Shown piece by piece: positions 1-11,980 of a stretch of DNA of 64,000 nt. Origin of the DNA: Moniliophthora roreri (lineage: Eukaryota; Basidiomycota; Agaricomycetes; Agaricales; Marasmiaceae); assembly GCA_001466705.2 (NCBI GenBank), contig LATX02000009.1, forward strand, positions 1 through 64,000. Direction: 5' to 3'. Position 1 is the first letter of the stretch; each line of letters begins with the position of its first letter. The position numbers and the translations under genes were made by a program. The notes under the pieces were generated by a model. That model did not search any database and was not told the DNA's origin. It saw only the letters and a program-made list of their open reading frames with translations.

Positions 1-512
1 GAATGCGGTCATGACGTGCGGTTGGTAGGGTGCGCTTTATAACGTGTCGGGGTTGCATTGCTGGGGAGAATTACATTATTCCTACATGGACTGCTCTTCA
101 TCATACGCTACGTTGATCTCGACTCTCGACTGTTCTCCTCTTTTCATTAACTAAAACCAAAGGCAAAAACTTTTACCACTGAAATTCTCAAAATGCATAC
201 GAATTCCCTCAGCCTTCGGATTTTTGACGTTAAAAAGTTGGCTGGTACGGAGATGACCTGGGGTGAAAGGAATCAGTCTGTTTGGTCTGTTCGGTCTATG
301 AATTGAGAAGTCGCAATGAAGGACGCAACCGACTACTTTCAACTTCAAGCAATAGTGCACAGTTGAAATTGCCGCTCACTTAACGCTTAAGCTGTTCACA
401 GGACACATGACTCGCAGCAATGTTTTGTCAAACCTGTGCCCATCACCCAATAATATTCTATCATCCTCGTGTTGCACACAGCCCAGGCTTGCCTCTACCC
501 ACCACCATCAGC
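1..512. other. 5' flank of the first gene; no gene recognised
   Basis: CpG-containing DNA unlike the CpG-poor repeats further right. Open frames here are short and resemble no family I know. It probably holds the promoter of the gene starting at 513, but I see no convincing TATA box. Confidence 0.4.
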
Positions 513-2673
513 ATGGCCTTCCATGGCTCCTCCAACTTCACCGTTCAAGATGGCCGTTTTACGAACGTTGAAGGGAATCTAAATCTAGTGCAGTACGTGG
601 ACCGACAGAGAAGAGAGAGGACGATTTGGAATGAGGTATGTTGGTTGTTCTAGTTCGCCTGAGTTTCAGTTTGACTGACAAATACCCTCATTTAGTATAA
701 GCGCGTTCGGACAGGCAAAATTCATATCAAGAGAGCTGTAGGCAGTACAGATGTCAGAAGAGACAATCCCAACTATCGAAGTTGGCGGAATGTGAACGCT
801 CGTCGTACCATCAACATTGCTAGCATCCAAGGCGAAGATAAAGACTCAGAGTTCCTCTGCATCACCTACAGTGGTTCAGATGCATCTAGAGTATCCAAAT
901 TTCTCTCTTGAGTTATCCAAGCTTATTTACTTTTTTTGTAGGCCTTCCACCAGGATTTTGAGCAATTCTCTTGTGAAAGGTACACTCCCCTCATGTCAAC
1001 CATAGTGAACTCCATGTAACATCTTTGTCACTCTTAGAAATGTGAATGTTGCTCAACTCTTTGGTTACAATGATGGCCAGTTTTCTTTACCAACTCTCAT
1101 CTTTTACAAAGGTGAGCAAGTTGCCATCTTCTAAGTTTGCAGTTGTGCTGATCCCATTTGGCTAGCACTTGTCCCAGTTGCACATATTTTTGAAAGAAAT
1201 CACTTTTCATCACTTCTGCGGACATATTTTCACTATCTGGTGTGTCTCTCAGCATGTTCATACTTTCTGTTTTACTGATTCAGTCTTTCTTTGTAGTATG
1301 GAGCAGTTCAAATTGGCAATGATGAGATGGTATGTCAATTTCTGGCAGAGCATAAGCTTGTATGAAGTCTTAACCAAGTCCACAGGACCTTTGTGAACTG
1401 TGGATTTGCCCAAGGACTGGCAGACTATGCACAGGGCCCTATGTTCAGTATTCATCTACCACTCACCATTATGCAGCATGGGGTTTGGCAACAAACTTGA
1501 TAACTAGCAATGAACACCCCTTCCTACCTCTTCAGACATACAGCAACTCCAACATGCTCTTCTCCTACCTCACTCAAATGCTCTCCTCCTGGAATATTGT
1601 CCAAGGGATTGTCTGGTCCTGCAACTCCACCTCAGAATGGGTGACCAATAAGAATCCTGTCTTCTTTCTATCATGCCTACCTGGCACAGTATACAGCAGA
1701 ATCCATCTGGGGATTATTGCTCAATGGCCTGGAGACATGAGGGAGTGGTATTATAAACAACAGCGTTTGGTAGGCTTACCAGATGAGATGCAGGACAGCT
1801 GGGTTGAAATGAGTGACAAGTCAATTCGGTGAGCATGAAATTGCAGACATGGGAATGTTCTGTGCTCATCAGGAAGATAGGATTACACTTATGCCATCAG
1901 ATATTCAACATTTGCAAGATCAGGTGCTTTATATTTACTATGATCTGTGTCCTGCACAAGAATGGTGGGATTTTGCAGATTCATGGATATCCCAGGCACA
2001 TAGTGTGTTCAGTCAATGTGGATCTCAAGACAGCTTAGAAGATTATTGTAAGCTGTAGATGTATTTTCAATCTGACACATTAACTGATTTAGAACAGGCA
2101 TTCTAAATGGCTTCTGGCTTGGGCTCCAATGCAAAAGTGACCAGCAAACATTTACAGATGGCAATATCTTAACTAATGAACCATTCTACCTTTTCATTCA
2201 ACCAATACCCCACCCTTCAGATGGGGAAACTATCTGGAACACTTGGGTACAGAGACCAAAATATTTGTGGTCTTTTGATGCTTCTGGGCACAAAGAGATT
2301 CCTGAGGATATCCAATTTTCCTTAGGGCTTCCTTCATTCACATAGAGCTTGCAGTTGTACATAATTTCTGGGACCAGATTGGCTATGATGCCATACAACA
2401 ACTCCAGATGTTGAATGGGTTTAATTCAACAACAACTGACTTTGCTCAGTCTCTTGGTCATCAAATTCTTGAAGTGATAGGTGATAGAGCTCACTTTGAG
2501 GAGGTTGAAGGTATGTGCTGTTATCATGTTCTTTCTGCATCACTCAGTTACACATTAAAATAGAGTCTTTTCAAGACCTTGAAGCCATGGATATTGATGT
2601 AGATGATGAAATTATTGCATCCATATCTAAACTTGCTATTGATTCAAATGAGGATGCAATGGAGGTTGATTGA
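513..2673 (+). pseudogene. Agaricomycete-specific hypothetical protein, decayed copy 1
   Basis: I recognise a lineage-specific family of unknown function that is common in mushroom genomes. Exon 1 starts at the ATG at 513 and encodes the family's N-terminal pattern (FTVQDGRFTNVEGN). It ends at a GTATGT donor near 635. Later exons encode conserved blocks: SIQGEDKDSEFL near 820, a GLPDEMQDSW block near 1780, a PFYLFIQPIPHPSDG block near 2190 and a NGFNSTTTDFAQSLG block near 2415, ending at TGA 2671-2673. A one-base shift near 2335-2345 breaks the frame just after GLPSF, where the inverted copy at 49293-51299 reads through. CpG is frequent up to about 810 and becomes rare beyond, so the decay seems to spread in from the repeat side. 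Family assignment is from memory of the motifs; no biochemical role is known to me. Confidence 0.6.
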
Positions 2674-3312
2674 GTTTGAACATTGACAGAGATGCTAAAG
2701 GTTTTAGATGTAGGTGGCTGTCTCATTGCAGCCTGGAGATTCTGAGTGGCACAGTTGCTATTACCAAGAGCTGTCCTCTGTCAGTCTATGACTATGCACT
2801 GCTTGTAGCCACAGTTGTAATTATAAATGGCCCAATATACACCTCTACCTTCAACACTAATGCTGCCTTTCCAAATGTGAGCAAGTACACTTTAAACACC
2901 TATTTTTTCTTCTTTACACTTATGCTTCCTCTTCTCTTCAATCCCCCTTCTATAATGCTGGTGACACACACCTCAAACACAGAAAACTGCCTTCTCAAAC
3001 ACAAAAGTGGCTTGCCCTCTGCACATCTAAAAACCTCTGTCTACATTGAGTATAACTAGAGATACTATTAAGAAACATAGAATTATTCTGACATTGGTGG
3101 ATGAACTAATGGATCTGCTGCTGTATGGTAGAGGTGCCAGAAGAGAGTTTGAGAAGTTTTGTTCTTTTTGTTGTGCCTACCCAAATGTAATGAAGCAGAC
3201 ACATAGGCCATTACAAATACATTGTCAAGTGTAGTGGATGACCCTTATGAAAGTAGAGGAGTACTGCTGAGTGATAGTTTATCAAATCTAAAAACAAAAG
3301 AGAGTTGCATAG
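2674..3312. other. AT-rich spacer, no gene recognised
   Basis: Open frames of up to 129 codons occur (for example 2670-3059) but show no conserved motif or convincing exon structure. CpG is almost absent, as in the neighbouring repeats. Probably decayed repeat DNA. Confidence 0.35.
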
Positions 3313-3549
3313 GAGTTGCAGGAGAAATGATGGTTTCAAAGTAGCACTGAGTAGAGCTGATGGATAATGCTCAACTGTATTCTGTAGAGTAAGGTTCAGT
3401 CAAAAGACAATTGCTTAATGTAAAAAAAAATCCACTAGGAACACAGTATTTTAAGTTTGAGCTTAAGGTCCAGTGGTACAGAAACTACAGTTACATTGCC
3501 CCTTCACTTCTAAATATAATATATCCAATCCTCAAGTCAGCACTCTATT
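3313..3549 (+). repeat. Dispersed repeat, CpG-depleted copy
   Basis: This stretch aligns along about 220 bp with 36834-37080. Shared landmarks are GTAGAGTAAGGTTCAGTCAA and ACTACAGTTACATTGCCCC. Where the 36.9-kb copy has CG, this copy repeatedly has TG or CA (ctcgag/tcaaag, caccgaa/cactgag, ttcgtag/tctgtag). It is therefore the decayed member of the pair. Element C3 is inserted at its right end. Confidence 0.7.
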
Positions 3550-3769
3550 AATTTGTCTAAGATGAGACTAGTGGAAAACTACCAAAAGATAACCTCCAAA
3601 AGTCTAACTCAGGTTGTTTAAGCAGGTGTGGATTGATTGGAGTTGCCATACTTAGAATGTCAACTAAACTCTTAGCCTAGGTTGATTCTCTCTTATTAAA
3701 GCAATCTACTTTGAAGTGTTCACCTCCAGAGGTGTATATATAGGTTTAAAAAGAGTTTATATTCAAATA

Positions 3770-3793
3770 CACAAACACACACACACACACACA
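3770..3793. repeat. (CA)n microsatellite
   Basis: A short CA dinucleotide run inside C3. The same place in C2 (near 28540) has a shorter GT run on the other strand, so this is an expansion of a feature of the element. Confidence 0.8.
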
Positions 3794-3987
3794 AGAACAC
3801 AGTGCATAAAGCACAAAACACAAGAGCTACAGTCCTATCAAAAGACTCAGTAGCTGATATAGTCTGACCCTATGGAGTTCAAGACTTCTTTAAGACAACT
3901 ACAGTACACAGTGTAGTGGAAAAGGTTCTAGACCAGTTTCTACAAAGAGCTTAATCACAGGCACAATTTCTTTGTTAAGACTCTAAG

Positions 3988-4459
3988 TGTTATATTACTT
4001 GTGCAGCAATGACAACTACTCAACACCACTATGACATAGTGATGTCAAGAAACAAGGTTCAAGTTCAAGTCGCTCAGATAGACTGAGGTTCAGAGAGTTC
4101 GGACATTGCTTAAGACACAAGTTGATTAACTAGGTCAAGCTGAGGAGCTATGACCCAGTCTGTATCTACTTTTATACATCTACTGTAGCTAGTCGTTTGT
4201 ACTACTTAGAATGTCCTAGAATACTATGGAATGAAGATGACCTAAGACATGGAATTTGAAGGAAATGAATGGAAAGAAAAGTGAAGTTATAATGATGTCA
4301 TGAAAAGAAACAGATAGAAAGTGGTAGAAATAGATTAGATATACTAAAAAAGGGGAAGTGGGAATGTGCAAGTGTCCAGATGTTAATAAGAAGCATATGT
4401 GAGCATTAAAATGGTGGTAGTACAGCATCTAATGGCAAGAAAAGGAAAAAGTTGTAACA
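3988..4459 (-). mobile_element. Solo LTR of the gypsy B family, TSD CTAAG
   Basis: Starts TGTTATATTACTTGTGCAGC and ends TTGTAACA. It is flanked by an exact 5-bp duplication, CTAAG, at 3983-3987 and 4460-4464. It is homologous to the gypsy B LTRs at 20426-20880 and 27195-27649 in the same orientation. No internal region is present, so it is a solo LTR left by LTR-LTR recombination. The predicted RNA 5' end (AGCTTGACCT, minus strand, 4132-4141) lies about 29 nt downstream of a TATAAAA box. Confidence 0.9.
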
Positions 4460-4889
4460 CTAAGTGTGTCACAACCTGATACCCAACACAGGCCACACTC
4501 CAAAAGCCATCACAACTTTTGGTGTAAAGTTATCTCTTAGAAAAGTGCCAGGTGCACTAAAGATGTTACTCTTCATCTCTTATGACACAAGTTTGTTATC
4601 AGATTTCTATCTCTCTGGAGTTACTCAGGACCAATCTCCAGGGCCTGAAGTGAGGAAGCAAAACTAGAATGGCACACACAATTATACATCAAACAAACTC
4701 TTCATGTATTCACAATTGGAGAGGGGCAGAGTTACTTGAATATGTACAAATATCTAGCTGTCCTTATATACTGTCCATGGAATGTATCTGCAGGAAAATA
4801 TAAATAATGCTCAATAAATCAGAAAATAATAAATAAGTGACTGAGATGCTAAAAGAGAGAATATTTGGGTGTCACAGAGTCCTAACTAT

Positions 4890-7700
4890 GAAAACTAACC
4901 TGATGGCTTCTGTGCCATCACAGCCCTTTGTCCAAGCCAAAACAGCTACAATTACTGAAGAGGAGGCCATTTGATCCTTTGGGATCTTCACCTTATTATA
5001 AAGTTCTCTCCAGGCTCAACAACCCTCATTCCCTTTGCTGTTTTTCATTATTTGAATGTGGATATTGCTCCTAATGAGTGGCATATGTCATTCACACAAT
5101 ATACATCTGGACACCTCTTTTGCTTTGTAGAGTGAGACTTTTGTACTGAGGAGGCATTTCAAGCCTCTCTTACACCAATACAAAAAATTGAAGAGGAGCA
5201 GAAGGATAAGAAATAGTGGCAGAGGGCCATCAACTATTTCTTAAAACTGAATGACATCTCAAAGAGAGGGTTCTCTGCATAGCTTGACTTGCTGTTCCTT
5301 TATTTTGCTGTCCATATACTGCTGTATTACAATTTGCTTTATGTAGCAGAATGTGAATATTTTCTTGTAGCTTGAATGAACATACCTGATATTCACTGAA
5401 TCTCATCCACATTCCATTGAATCTAGATAGCTCAGAATTCAATGTTCAACTTACATTGTGCTCAAACCAGTAAGGCCATATCAGAATGTGAACAGTTTCT
5501 TGTATCTCAAGATCTCAAGTAAATGGGTTTGATATGTACTAAAGTCAATGCATTTGTGTGTTAAGAATCTCAGGTAAGACAAGGTTGATGTACAATCATT
5601 TCAGTGCTTTAATGTTCAATTTTGATTATGCTCAAACCAACATCTCATTGCTGCATCCTCAACTTCTATTTCCTCTCTGCTGCTTGTAAATCACCACCAG
5701 TAGTCCTACAGTCAACCTGATGCTCAAGATACATGGGAACACCTTTGGACTAAACAAAGAATCAAGCCTGTTGATGCAAGGTAAGTTCCTCATTTCTAAA
5801 TGTTCCATAGTAATAGTGTAACCACTCTTTACAAACTCTTCAGAACACATTCTAGTATTTGACATGATTCTTTTCTAAATGCCTTGAGAGCCAGAGTGGA
5901 TATAGCAACCTAGACTTCTTGGAGCAATTGTGAGTGAAGTGAGTCTCTCCAGTATGATATATTTCTGAAGACCATAAATATATAAACAGGTTCAGGATTA
6001 TCTTTTTGCTCAACAACCCCTCAATGTGTAAAGCCATATTGTGACATCTACATATGAAACAGCATTCTTATTTCACAGAGGAAGAAGAACCTTATCTACC
6101 TACTGCATCATCTACTCCCCCTGCCTCACCCATGCATGAAAACATTGCACTACATACGAGAACCCCATCACTGCCTCCCTTCAATGACTATAAGCTATAT
6201 GGTCTGCCATGGCAGAACAAGCAGGAATGGAAAGAGTTTGAGAGTGCCTGGCTATATGATAAGGAAGCCTGGAAGAGAGAGAAGGCTCACCAAAAAGAGG
6301 AATGGGGTCAGCTGCCTCTGTCTTCACCACTGCTGGTATCTGAAGAATCAGACAGAGAGGACTATCAGGTCAATGGGAATGGACAAGTCTCCCATTCAAA
6401 TAGTGCATATACTGGCTATGCATACTCATGATTATGCTCCTCATGTGTCCATTCCCAGTCTCCAGAGATGACCAGTATGGTCCTCATACCAAATTGCAAC
6501 TTTCAGAACACTGAAAACATTGAGAACATGCTTCTGACCAGAACAACAAGCTATTAGCCCAGCTGAGTCTTTGAGAGAATGTTGGTGATTTAGTACTTTC
6601 CTATGCTATTGGTCAGATCCAGAGACACACTGAGAGAAGGCTAAGCAAAGGTGATGCTAGTATGTTTGTATTTGTGTGATGCTTGAAAGGCAGTACTCAG
6701 TTGTTACATTGTTAAAGAACAGTACAAACAAGGACCTGAAGAGGAGGCAAAAAGAGATCCTGCCTAGAAGTGGCATCAAATGCACCAATGTCAACATTGT
6801 GAGAAGTGTCATGCAAAGATCAACAGGAAACAGAGGGAGTGGTGGCAATATGCAAGGTTTGTTTTGTCCCTGTTCCTACTCTGCATGCTAACAATCAGTC
6901 AGACAAGCAAGGGCACAAATGGAAGATCTATAAGGCACTGGAATGGGGTCCACTAATGTGACAGTAGGATTGCCAAGTCATGGTCCTTATACATATTGTA
7001 GATAGAATAAAACACAGTGCATTTATTAATTGAAGAATTGAAGCCTGATTAAAATTCTAAACCATACAGATGTCTAGAGGCATACTCCTTCTTGTCTTTT
7101 CTCACCTCTTCAACTGCCCCCATCCAACACCAGTAGGCACACTCCTCCAATCCCATACCCTGCTCCTTTTTTCTCTATAATGTGCCTTTTAATTTTCTGT
7201 GTTACTTTTTGTGTCTTTGAGTGAATAATCTTGTTCTAGCCTTGCAGGTGTTGTCATAACCTTTCACCAGTATGCAAAAGGTCTAGCTCCTGTTCACTTG
7301 ACTGTAAACAGTCAGTACTAAGTCACACAAGAAAGAGAATACTGATGTCAGAGTTATAGTATGCATTATTGTCACTAATGTCTGGTTCATTTGACAAACA
7401 GAAATGCTCCTTGCACTCAGGCTGTTCCTGCTCTTATTCAGAAAGTGGTACAAAATATTTCTTGCAAGGAAGGATAATTGTTCTGAGGTCAAGGTCAGAG
7501 TAAACATCATTTGAGTTGTGCTCAATTGCCTGAAGATGAACAATTCAAATAATTGTAACAAATTACAAGCATGGGATGGGTCACCTTACTTCATGTATGG
7601 TATTCTGTTCATTCAATGGAGAGGGTGACTGGAGAAGCATCATCTTGACTTCAGATTCAGAGTCTGAGGCAATAGGCATCATAGTATGAGAAAAGGATAT
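4890..7700 (+). other. Decayed coding-like region, unassigned
   Basis: CpG-poor DNA with fragments that look like old exons on the plus strand. There is a possible start near 4912 (MASVPSQPFVQAK) that meets a stop after about 23 codons, a Glu/Lys-rich piece near 5150-5220, and an open frame at 6054-6431 (125 codons, Pro/Ser-rich start, then a Trp/Lys/Glu-rich block). I recognise no family. It may be a transposase or captured gene destroyed by C-to-T changes, but no catalytic motif is visible. Low confidence. Confidence 0.25.
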
Positions 7701-7734
7701 AACCAGATTACATTATTACCAATGTCCTGGACAT

Positions 7735-8314
7735 TTACATCATGCTAAAAGATTTCCTCCTCTTTATCATCACTGCTTCTATTGTAAGCCATTGCATGAA
7801 CTCAAGAATTCTGTCATTATATGCTTTCTCATCCAACTGCAGAACTGGTACACCTTCCAGTTGACTTGGAAGATCCAGCCCATGGTGTGTAGTGGTCACT
7901 GGAATGCCATTATCTGCCAATCAGAGCCTGAGAACTGACATTGCCCAGTCTGGCAGAGGCAGAGTCCATGATGGAGGGATCACAATTCATTCACTGACTG
8001 GGCAAAAGGTCGCCTGAAATTGAAATGTCAGTAAAGTTAGCAGCAAGATAAGCCATACACATACCTGTAAATCCATCCAACTTGCTAGTTTGAACCAGCT
8101 TCTCTGTGATACATTCATGAATAGCAAGTTGGTACTTCAGCTATCAGTTCAACTTGAAGGCCCAAGTTTCACTTCCACATCTGGAGATGGCCATCAAATA
8201 GTCAGCATTGTCATCAAGCATGAATATAATCAGTTGGTGGATTTCCACATTTAGGCATCTAATCTCCTCCTCAGATCACTTGATGCTGAAATGATAGTGC
8301 ATCATTTTCTGGTT
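7735..8314 (-). pseudogene. KDZ transposase, C-terminal fragment
   Basis: On the minus strand, reading away from element C1, the sequence encodes a KDZ-like C-terminal block: SEEEIRCLNVEIHQL, then a HECITEKLVQTSKLDGF segment, then an intron-like GTATGT...CAG. The same gene continues on the far side of C1 at 32179-34246, so C1 (TSD CTCAG/ATCAG) split one transposase gene. In-frame stops are present. KDZ transposases move TIR DNA transposons and are abundant in basidiomycetes. The gene's 3' end is uncertain. Confidence 0.55.
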
Positions 8315-9205
8315 CTCAGTAATATGGCAAACCTATAAAAGGCCCAATTTTATCCATTTTACATTACTTTTGAATCAGAACACTTTAATATGACACAAGA
8401 TAATGGGTAGTAAGAACTAGAGTGAGCCCAGTCTGCCAGTCATTGCCTTAGATAAGCTATAGCACATTGGAAAGTACAAAGAGCTACATGATATGCTATA
8501 CAAAGGTGTCTAAGCTGTACTTTCTGACTTATCTATGTATCAAATCCAAAGCAGATTACTCCCAAAACCTGTAGGGAACCTAACTATGGCCTAATGAACA
8601 CATTAGCTAGTTAACCAAGCTCTCAAAGTGCTATTAATGGGATTTTATTTTTATTTCAACTTTCTATAACATCTGCAAAGTGCAACACACAGTCAAACAG
8701 TACAGAGGTACTTAAAAGAGACATCAAAATCAAAAGACAACTTAGAACAGAAACAATCAAAGAATGGTCATCCTTCAAAGTCAATATACAGATCAAAGTC
8801 AAAGCAGACAATCTTCTAATAAAGAGTTCAATAGCAGTAAAAACATGAAATAACATAACTAAGTATGGAGTAACCTTGGAAGCTAGAAGACTACTTTTGT
8901 AGAACTGAAGTTACTTAATGGACAGACACAGTGAGACAGACAAAGAATATCTAATGCAGAAGAAGTCCTAACTAAGACCAAAAGTGCATTGTCAAAGAAG
9001 ATTGTTATGCCTGTACCTCTCAGCCAAGAACACTCGTATGAGGTATCAGAGTGGCTAACTCTACATTCATGTTCCTACCCTCGTGTTCCTTCCATCCTCC
9101 GCAATTCTATACCTGCAGCACATTCTCTTGCAGCATGTTCCACAAAGTCCTCATGTAGGTACATGCACTGGCCTCGTTGCCATAGACTACTTAGTATATA
9201 AGATG
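8065..9205. repeat. Assembly overlap, left copy (partner 9207-10347)
   Basis: This 1141-bp stretch recurs as 9207-10347, with a single N at 9206 between the copies. Open frames at 8656-8856 and 9798-9998, and at 8989-9201 and 10131-10343, are identical. The copy boundaries ignore element boundaries: the repeat covers KDZ, C1 and part of the gypsy A LTR. The best explanation is two contig ends that overlap but were not merged. Confidence 0.9.
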
Positions 9206-10144
9206 NCTGTAAATCCATCCAACTTGCTAGTTTGAACCAGCTTCTCTGTGATACATTCATGAATAGCAAGTTGGTACTTCAGCTATCAGTTCAACTTGAA
9301 GGCCCAAGTTTCACTTCCACATCTGGAGATGGCCATCAAATAGTCAGCATTGTCATCAAGCATGAATATAATCAGTTGGTGGATTTCCACATTTAGGCAT
9401 CTAATCTCCTCCTCAGATCACTTGATGCTGAAATGATAGTGCATCATTTTCTGGTTCTCAGTAATATGGCAAACCTATAAAAGGCCCAATTTTATCCATT
9501 TTACATTACTTTTGAATCAGAACACTTTAATATGACACAAGATAATGGGTAGTAAGAACTAGAGTGAGCCCAGTCTGCCAGTCATTGCCTTAGATAAGCT
9601 ATAGCACATTGGAAAGTACAAAGAGCTACATGATATGCTATACAAAGGTGTCTAAGCTGTACTTTCTGACTTATCTATGTATCAAATCCAAAGCAGATTA
9701 CTCCCAAAACCTGTAGGGAACCTAACTATGGCCTAATGAACACATTAGCTAGTTAACCAAGCTCTCAAAGTGCTATTAATGGGATTTTATTTTTATTTCA
9801 ACTTTCTATAACATCTGCAAAGTGCAACACACAGTCAAACAGTACAGAGGTACTTAAAAGAGACATCAAAATCAAAAGACAACTTAGAACAGAAACAATC
9901 AAAGAATGGTCATCCTTCAAAGTCAATATACAGATCAAAGTCAAAGCAGACAATCTTCTAATAAAGAGTTCAATAGCAGTAAAAACATGAAATAACATAA
10001 CTAAGTATGGAGTAACCTTGGAAGCTAGAAGACTACTTTTGTAGAACTGAAGTTACTTAATGGACAGACACAGTGAGACAGACAAAGAATATCTAATGCA
10101 GAAGAAGTCCTAACTAAGACCAAAAGTGCATTGTCAAAGAAGAT
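8320..10144 (+). mobile_element. C-family non-coding element C1, left part
   Basis: Starts TAATATGGCAAACC after CTCAG (8315-8319) and resumes at 31117-32173 beyond gypsy A, where it ends GACAAATT and is followed by ATCAG. The duplication therefore has one mismatch. With gypsy A and the assembly overlap removed, C1 is about 1.74 kb, matching C2 (1754 bp). It contains the conserved motif AAACCTGTAGGGAACC near 8568 and no long reading frame. It supplies the intact empty site (GAATATCTAATG) for the gypsy B insertion in C2. Confidence 0.8.
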
Positions 10145-10347
10145 TGTTATGCCTGTACCTCTCAGCCAAGAACACTCGTATGAGGTATCAGAGTGGCTAA
10201 CTCTACATTCATGTTCCTACCCTCGTGTTCCTTCCATCCTCCGCAATTCTATACCTGCAGCACATTCTCTTGCAGCATGTTCCACAAAGTCCTCATGTAG
10301 GTACATGCACTGGCCTCGTTGCCATAGACTACTTAGTATATAAGATG
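9207..10347. repeat. Assembly overlap, right copy (partner 8065-9205)
   Basis: Second copy of the 1141-bp overlap, continuing without a break into the rest of the gypsy A 5' LTR at 10348. Coordinates for C1 and gypsy A should be read with one copy removed. Confidence 0.9.
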
Positions 10348-10571
10348 CATGTACAATACTGCAATACCTAAGTAGAAGATTAATGTTGTTCTACACAATC
10401 TCCTGTCTGAATCACTCCTCACATGAGACCCTTCATCTCGTGCGACTCCTCACTATAGGCAGTAGGGCTGTTGCTGATAGCTTCAGCAAACACACCTGCA
10501 TACAGTACTCCTTGTATGACTTTCCCTAGTCATTCAGCCATGCTTCCCATTCCTCCCACATAGTCCTAACA
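10145..10571 (+). repeat. Gypsy A 5' LTR
   Basis: TGTTATGCC...CTAACA, 427 bp. It contains a TATATAAG box at 10337-10344. About 33 nt further, at 10370, is AAGTAGAAGAT, the predicted RNA start. A truncated copy of the same LTR at 9003-9205 is part of the assembly overlap. Confidence 0.9.
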
Positions 10572-10573
10572 GT

Positions 10574-10584
10574 ATCTTCTACTT
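10574..10584 (+). promoter_or_regulatory. Gypsy A primer-binding site, self-complementary type
   Basis: ATCTTCTACTT begins two bases after the 5' LTR end. It is the exact reverse complement of AAGTAGAAGAT at 10370-10380, which lies at the expected transcription start about 33 nt downstream of TATATAAG. This is the layout of Tf1/sushi-type self-primed elements, in which the RNA 5' end folds back to prime reverse transcription. Self-priming here is inferred. Confidence 0.75.
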
Positions 10585-10598
10585 CTACCTGCTGTTCC

Positions 10599-11980
10599 AT
10601 GGACTTTTTCTCCTCCTATCAATTACACACTACCCCTATATTGTCCTTTACTGCCAAACCCCAGTCTCCCATGGATTCCCACAAACAACAGCAAGAAGAC
10701 GAATGCAATTTCTGTGCTAGGCATCGGGCTGAAAAAGCTCCTGCCTTGTCTGGTAAAGTAGGGCAACCTGCTTATGCTAAGCCTGCTTTCCAGACCCAGA
10801 GTGACTTCATTCAGGAATCCTTGCAGCAGCAAGCTGGCTTCTTCACTGGGCCAATGTCCAGTGGATTCTATAGTTATGACTCTATCTCCTCCCACCTCAA
10901 TCAACAGCCTGCCTATGCAGGCACCCCCTTCTCAGGCACTCCCGCCTTCGGCTCTGACTTCTCTTTCCACCAACCTGGCAATTTTGATTCCTCTGACCTT
11001 CCTGGTGACTTGGCTGGCCCTGGTATTGATGACAAGGGCCGCAGTCAGGAACCCTGGTCAAACAGTGGCAGGGAAGGCTCTGTCACAGGTTCCAGCCAGT
11101 CTTCTAAGCATCCCCAAGACGGGAGTGGCTCAGACAACAGCGGAGATGATGGAGACAACGACGGTGAAGGAAGTAATCCTGATGGTGGTGGAGGCAATGA
11201 TCTGCCTCCACCTGATGATGATGGCGGAGGCAACGGAAATGGTGGTGGGGATAATGCTCCTGAGCTGACTTTCCATGCCATGACCTGAGTTCTCGGCACT
11301 ATTGCTGATCATTTGGAGAAACCCAATGACCCAGAACACACCACCCAAGCCAAGTCCAAGCTCAAAGAGCCCAATACATTCGGCAGTAGCAACTCTAAGC
11401 TCCTGAAACCCTAGCTAGCCTCTCTTGCCTTCCACTTCAACAACTAACCTGAAGGCTTTCAGTCGGACTCCTCCAAAATCATATTTGCCCTGTCCTTCCT
11501 TCAGGGCAACACATCCAAGTGGTTCCAACACAACATTCTCGGCACTTGGCCAGGACCAAGGCCATTCTGGATGGAGAGCTACACCACCTTTGTTAACGAA
11601 CTCTAGGTCAACTTCGGTCCTTGCAACTCTTAGGCCAAAGCAGAGGATACTCTTAACCTCCTTTGGATGCATGATGGTGAGCACATCCGTGTCTATGACC
11701 TAAAGTTCCAGAATGCTATGGTTGAGCTGGATTGGAGCGAAAACACCTTTTCATACCAGTACTACTGGGGTCTTCCCAATCACATCAAAGATGAGATGTC
11801 TTGCGTCGGCCGACCTGATTCTTTCCATGCACTCCAAACCCTCGCCCGATTGCTTGACGACTGATATTGGTCATGTCAGGCTGAGAAAGGATGCATGGAA
11901 CTGCTCAGTCTTCAGGTTCAAAGCCTGGCACTAGTTCCAGCTTGGGGGCCAAGGACAGCAAGCTGCCCTCATGAGGGCAG
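10599..11980 (+). pseudogene. gag: Gypsy A gag
   Basis: The ATG at 10599 opens a 229-codon frame: a Gln/Pro/Ser-rich N-terminus followed by an acidic Gly/Asp-rich tail (GDDGDNDGEG). After a stop at 11286-11288, capsid-like sequence resumes: [20 protein letters not shown] near 11470 and YQYYWGLPNHIKDEMSCVGR near 11755. These match the retrotransposon gag core (the YYxGLPxxIKDE motif). Several stops interrupt it, some of the CGA-to-TGA kind. The C-terminal end runs into the CACTA-type remnant near 11981, and the zinc knuckle and most of the protease are missing, so a deletion accompanied or followed that insertion. Confidence 0.8.

Larger units (their letters stand above)
3550..4886 (-). mobile_element. 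C-family non-coding element, truncated copy C3
   Basis: Reverse-oriented relative of C1 and C2. It begins with the reverse complement of their shared 3' terminus (AATTTGTCTAAG) and follows them through the CAGGCCCTGGAGATTGG region and the TATATA promoter-like segment near 4765. It loses similarity near 4886, so roughly the first 630 bp of the element are missing. It is interrupted by the solo LTR at 3988-4459. No reading frame is conserved among the copies. Confidence 0.7.

Noticed and set aside
3770..3793. Telomere or centromere satellite
   Set aside because: It is only a short CA run inside a transposable element; no longer tandem array is present.
8656..9998. Two identical pairs of short frames (8656/9798 and 8989/10131)
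   Set aside because: They are the same DNA counted twice because of the 1141-bp assembly overlap, and lie in non-coding element and LTR sequence.
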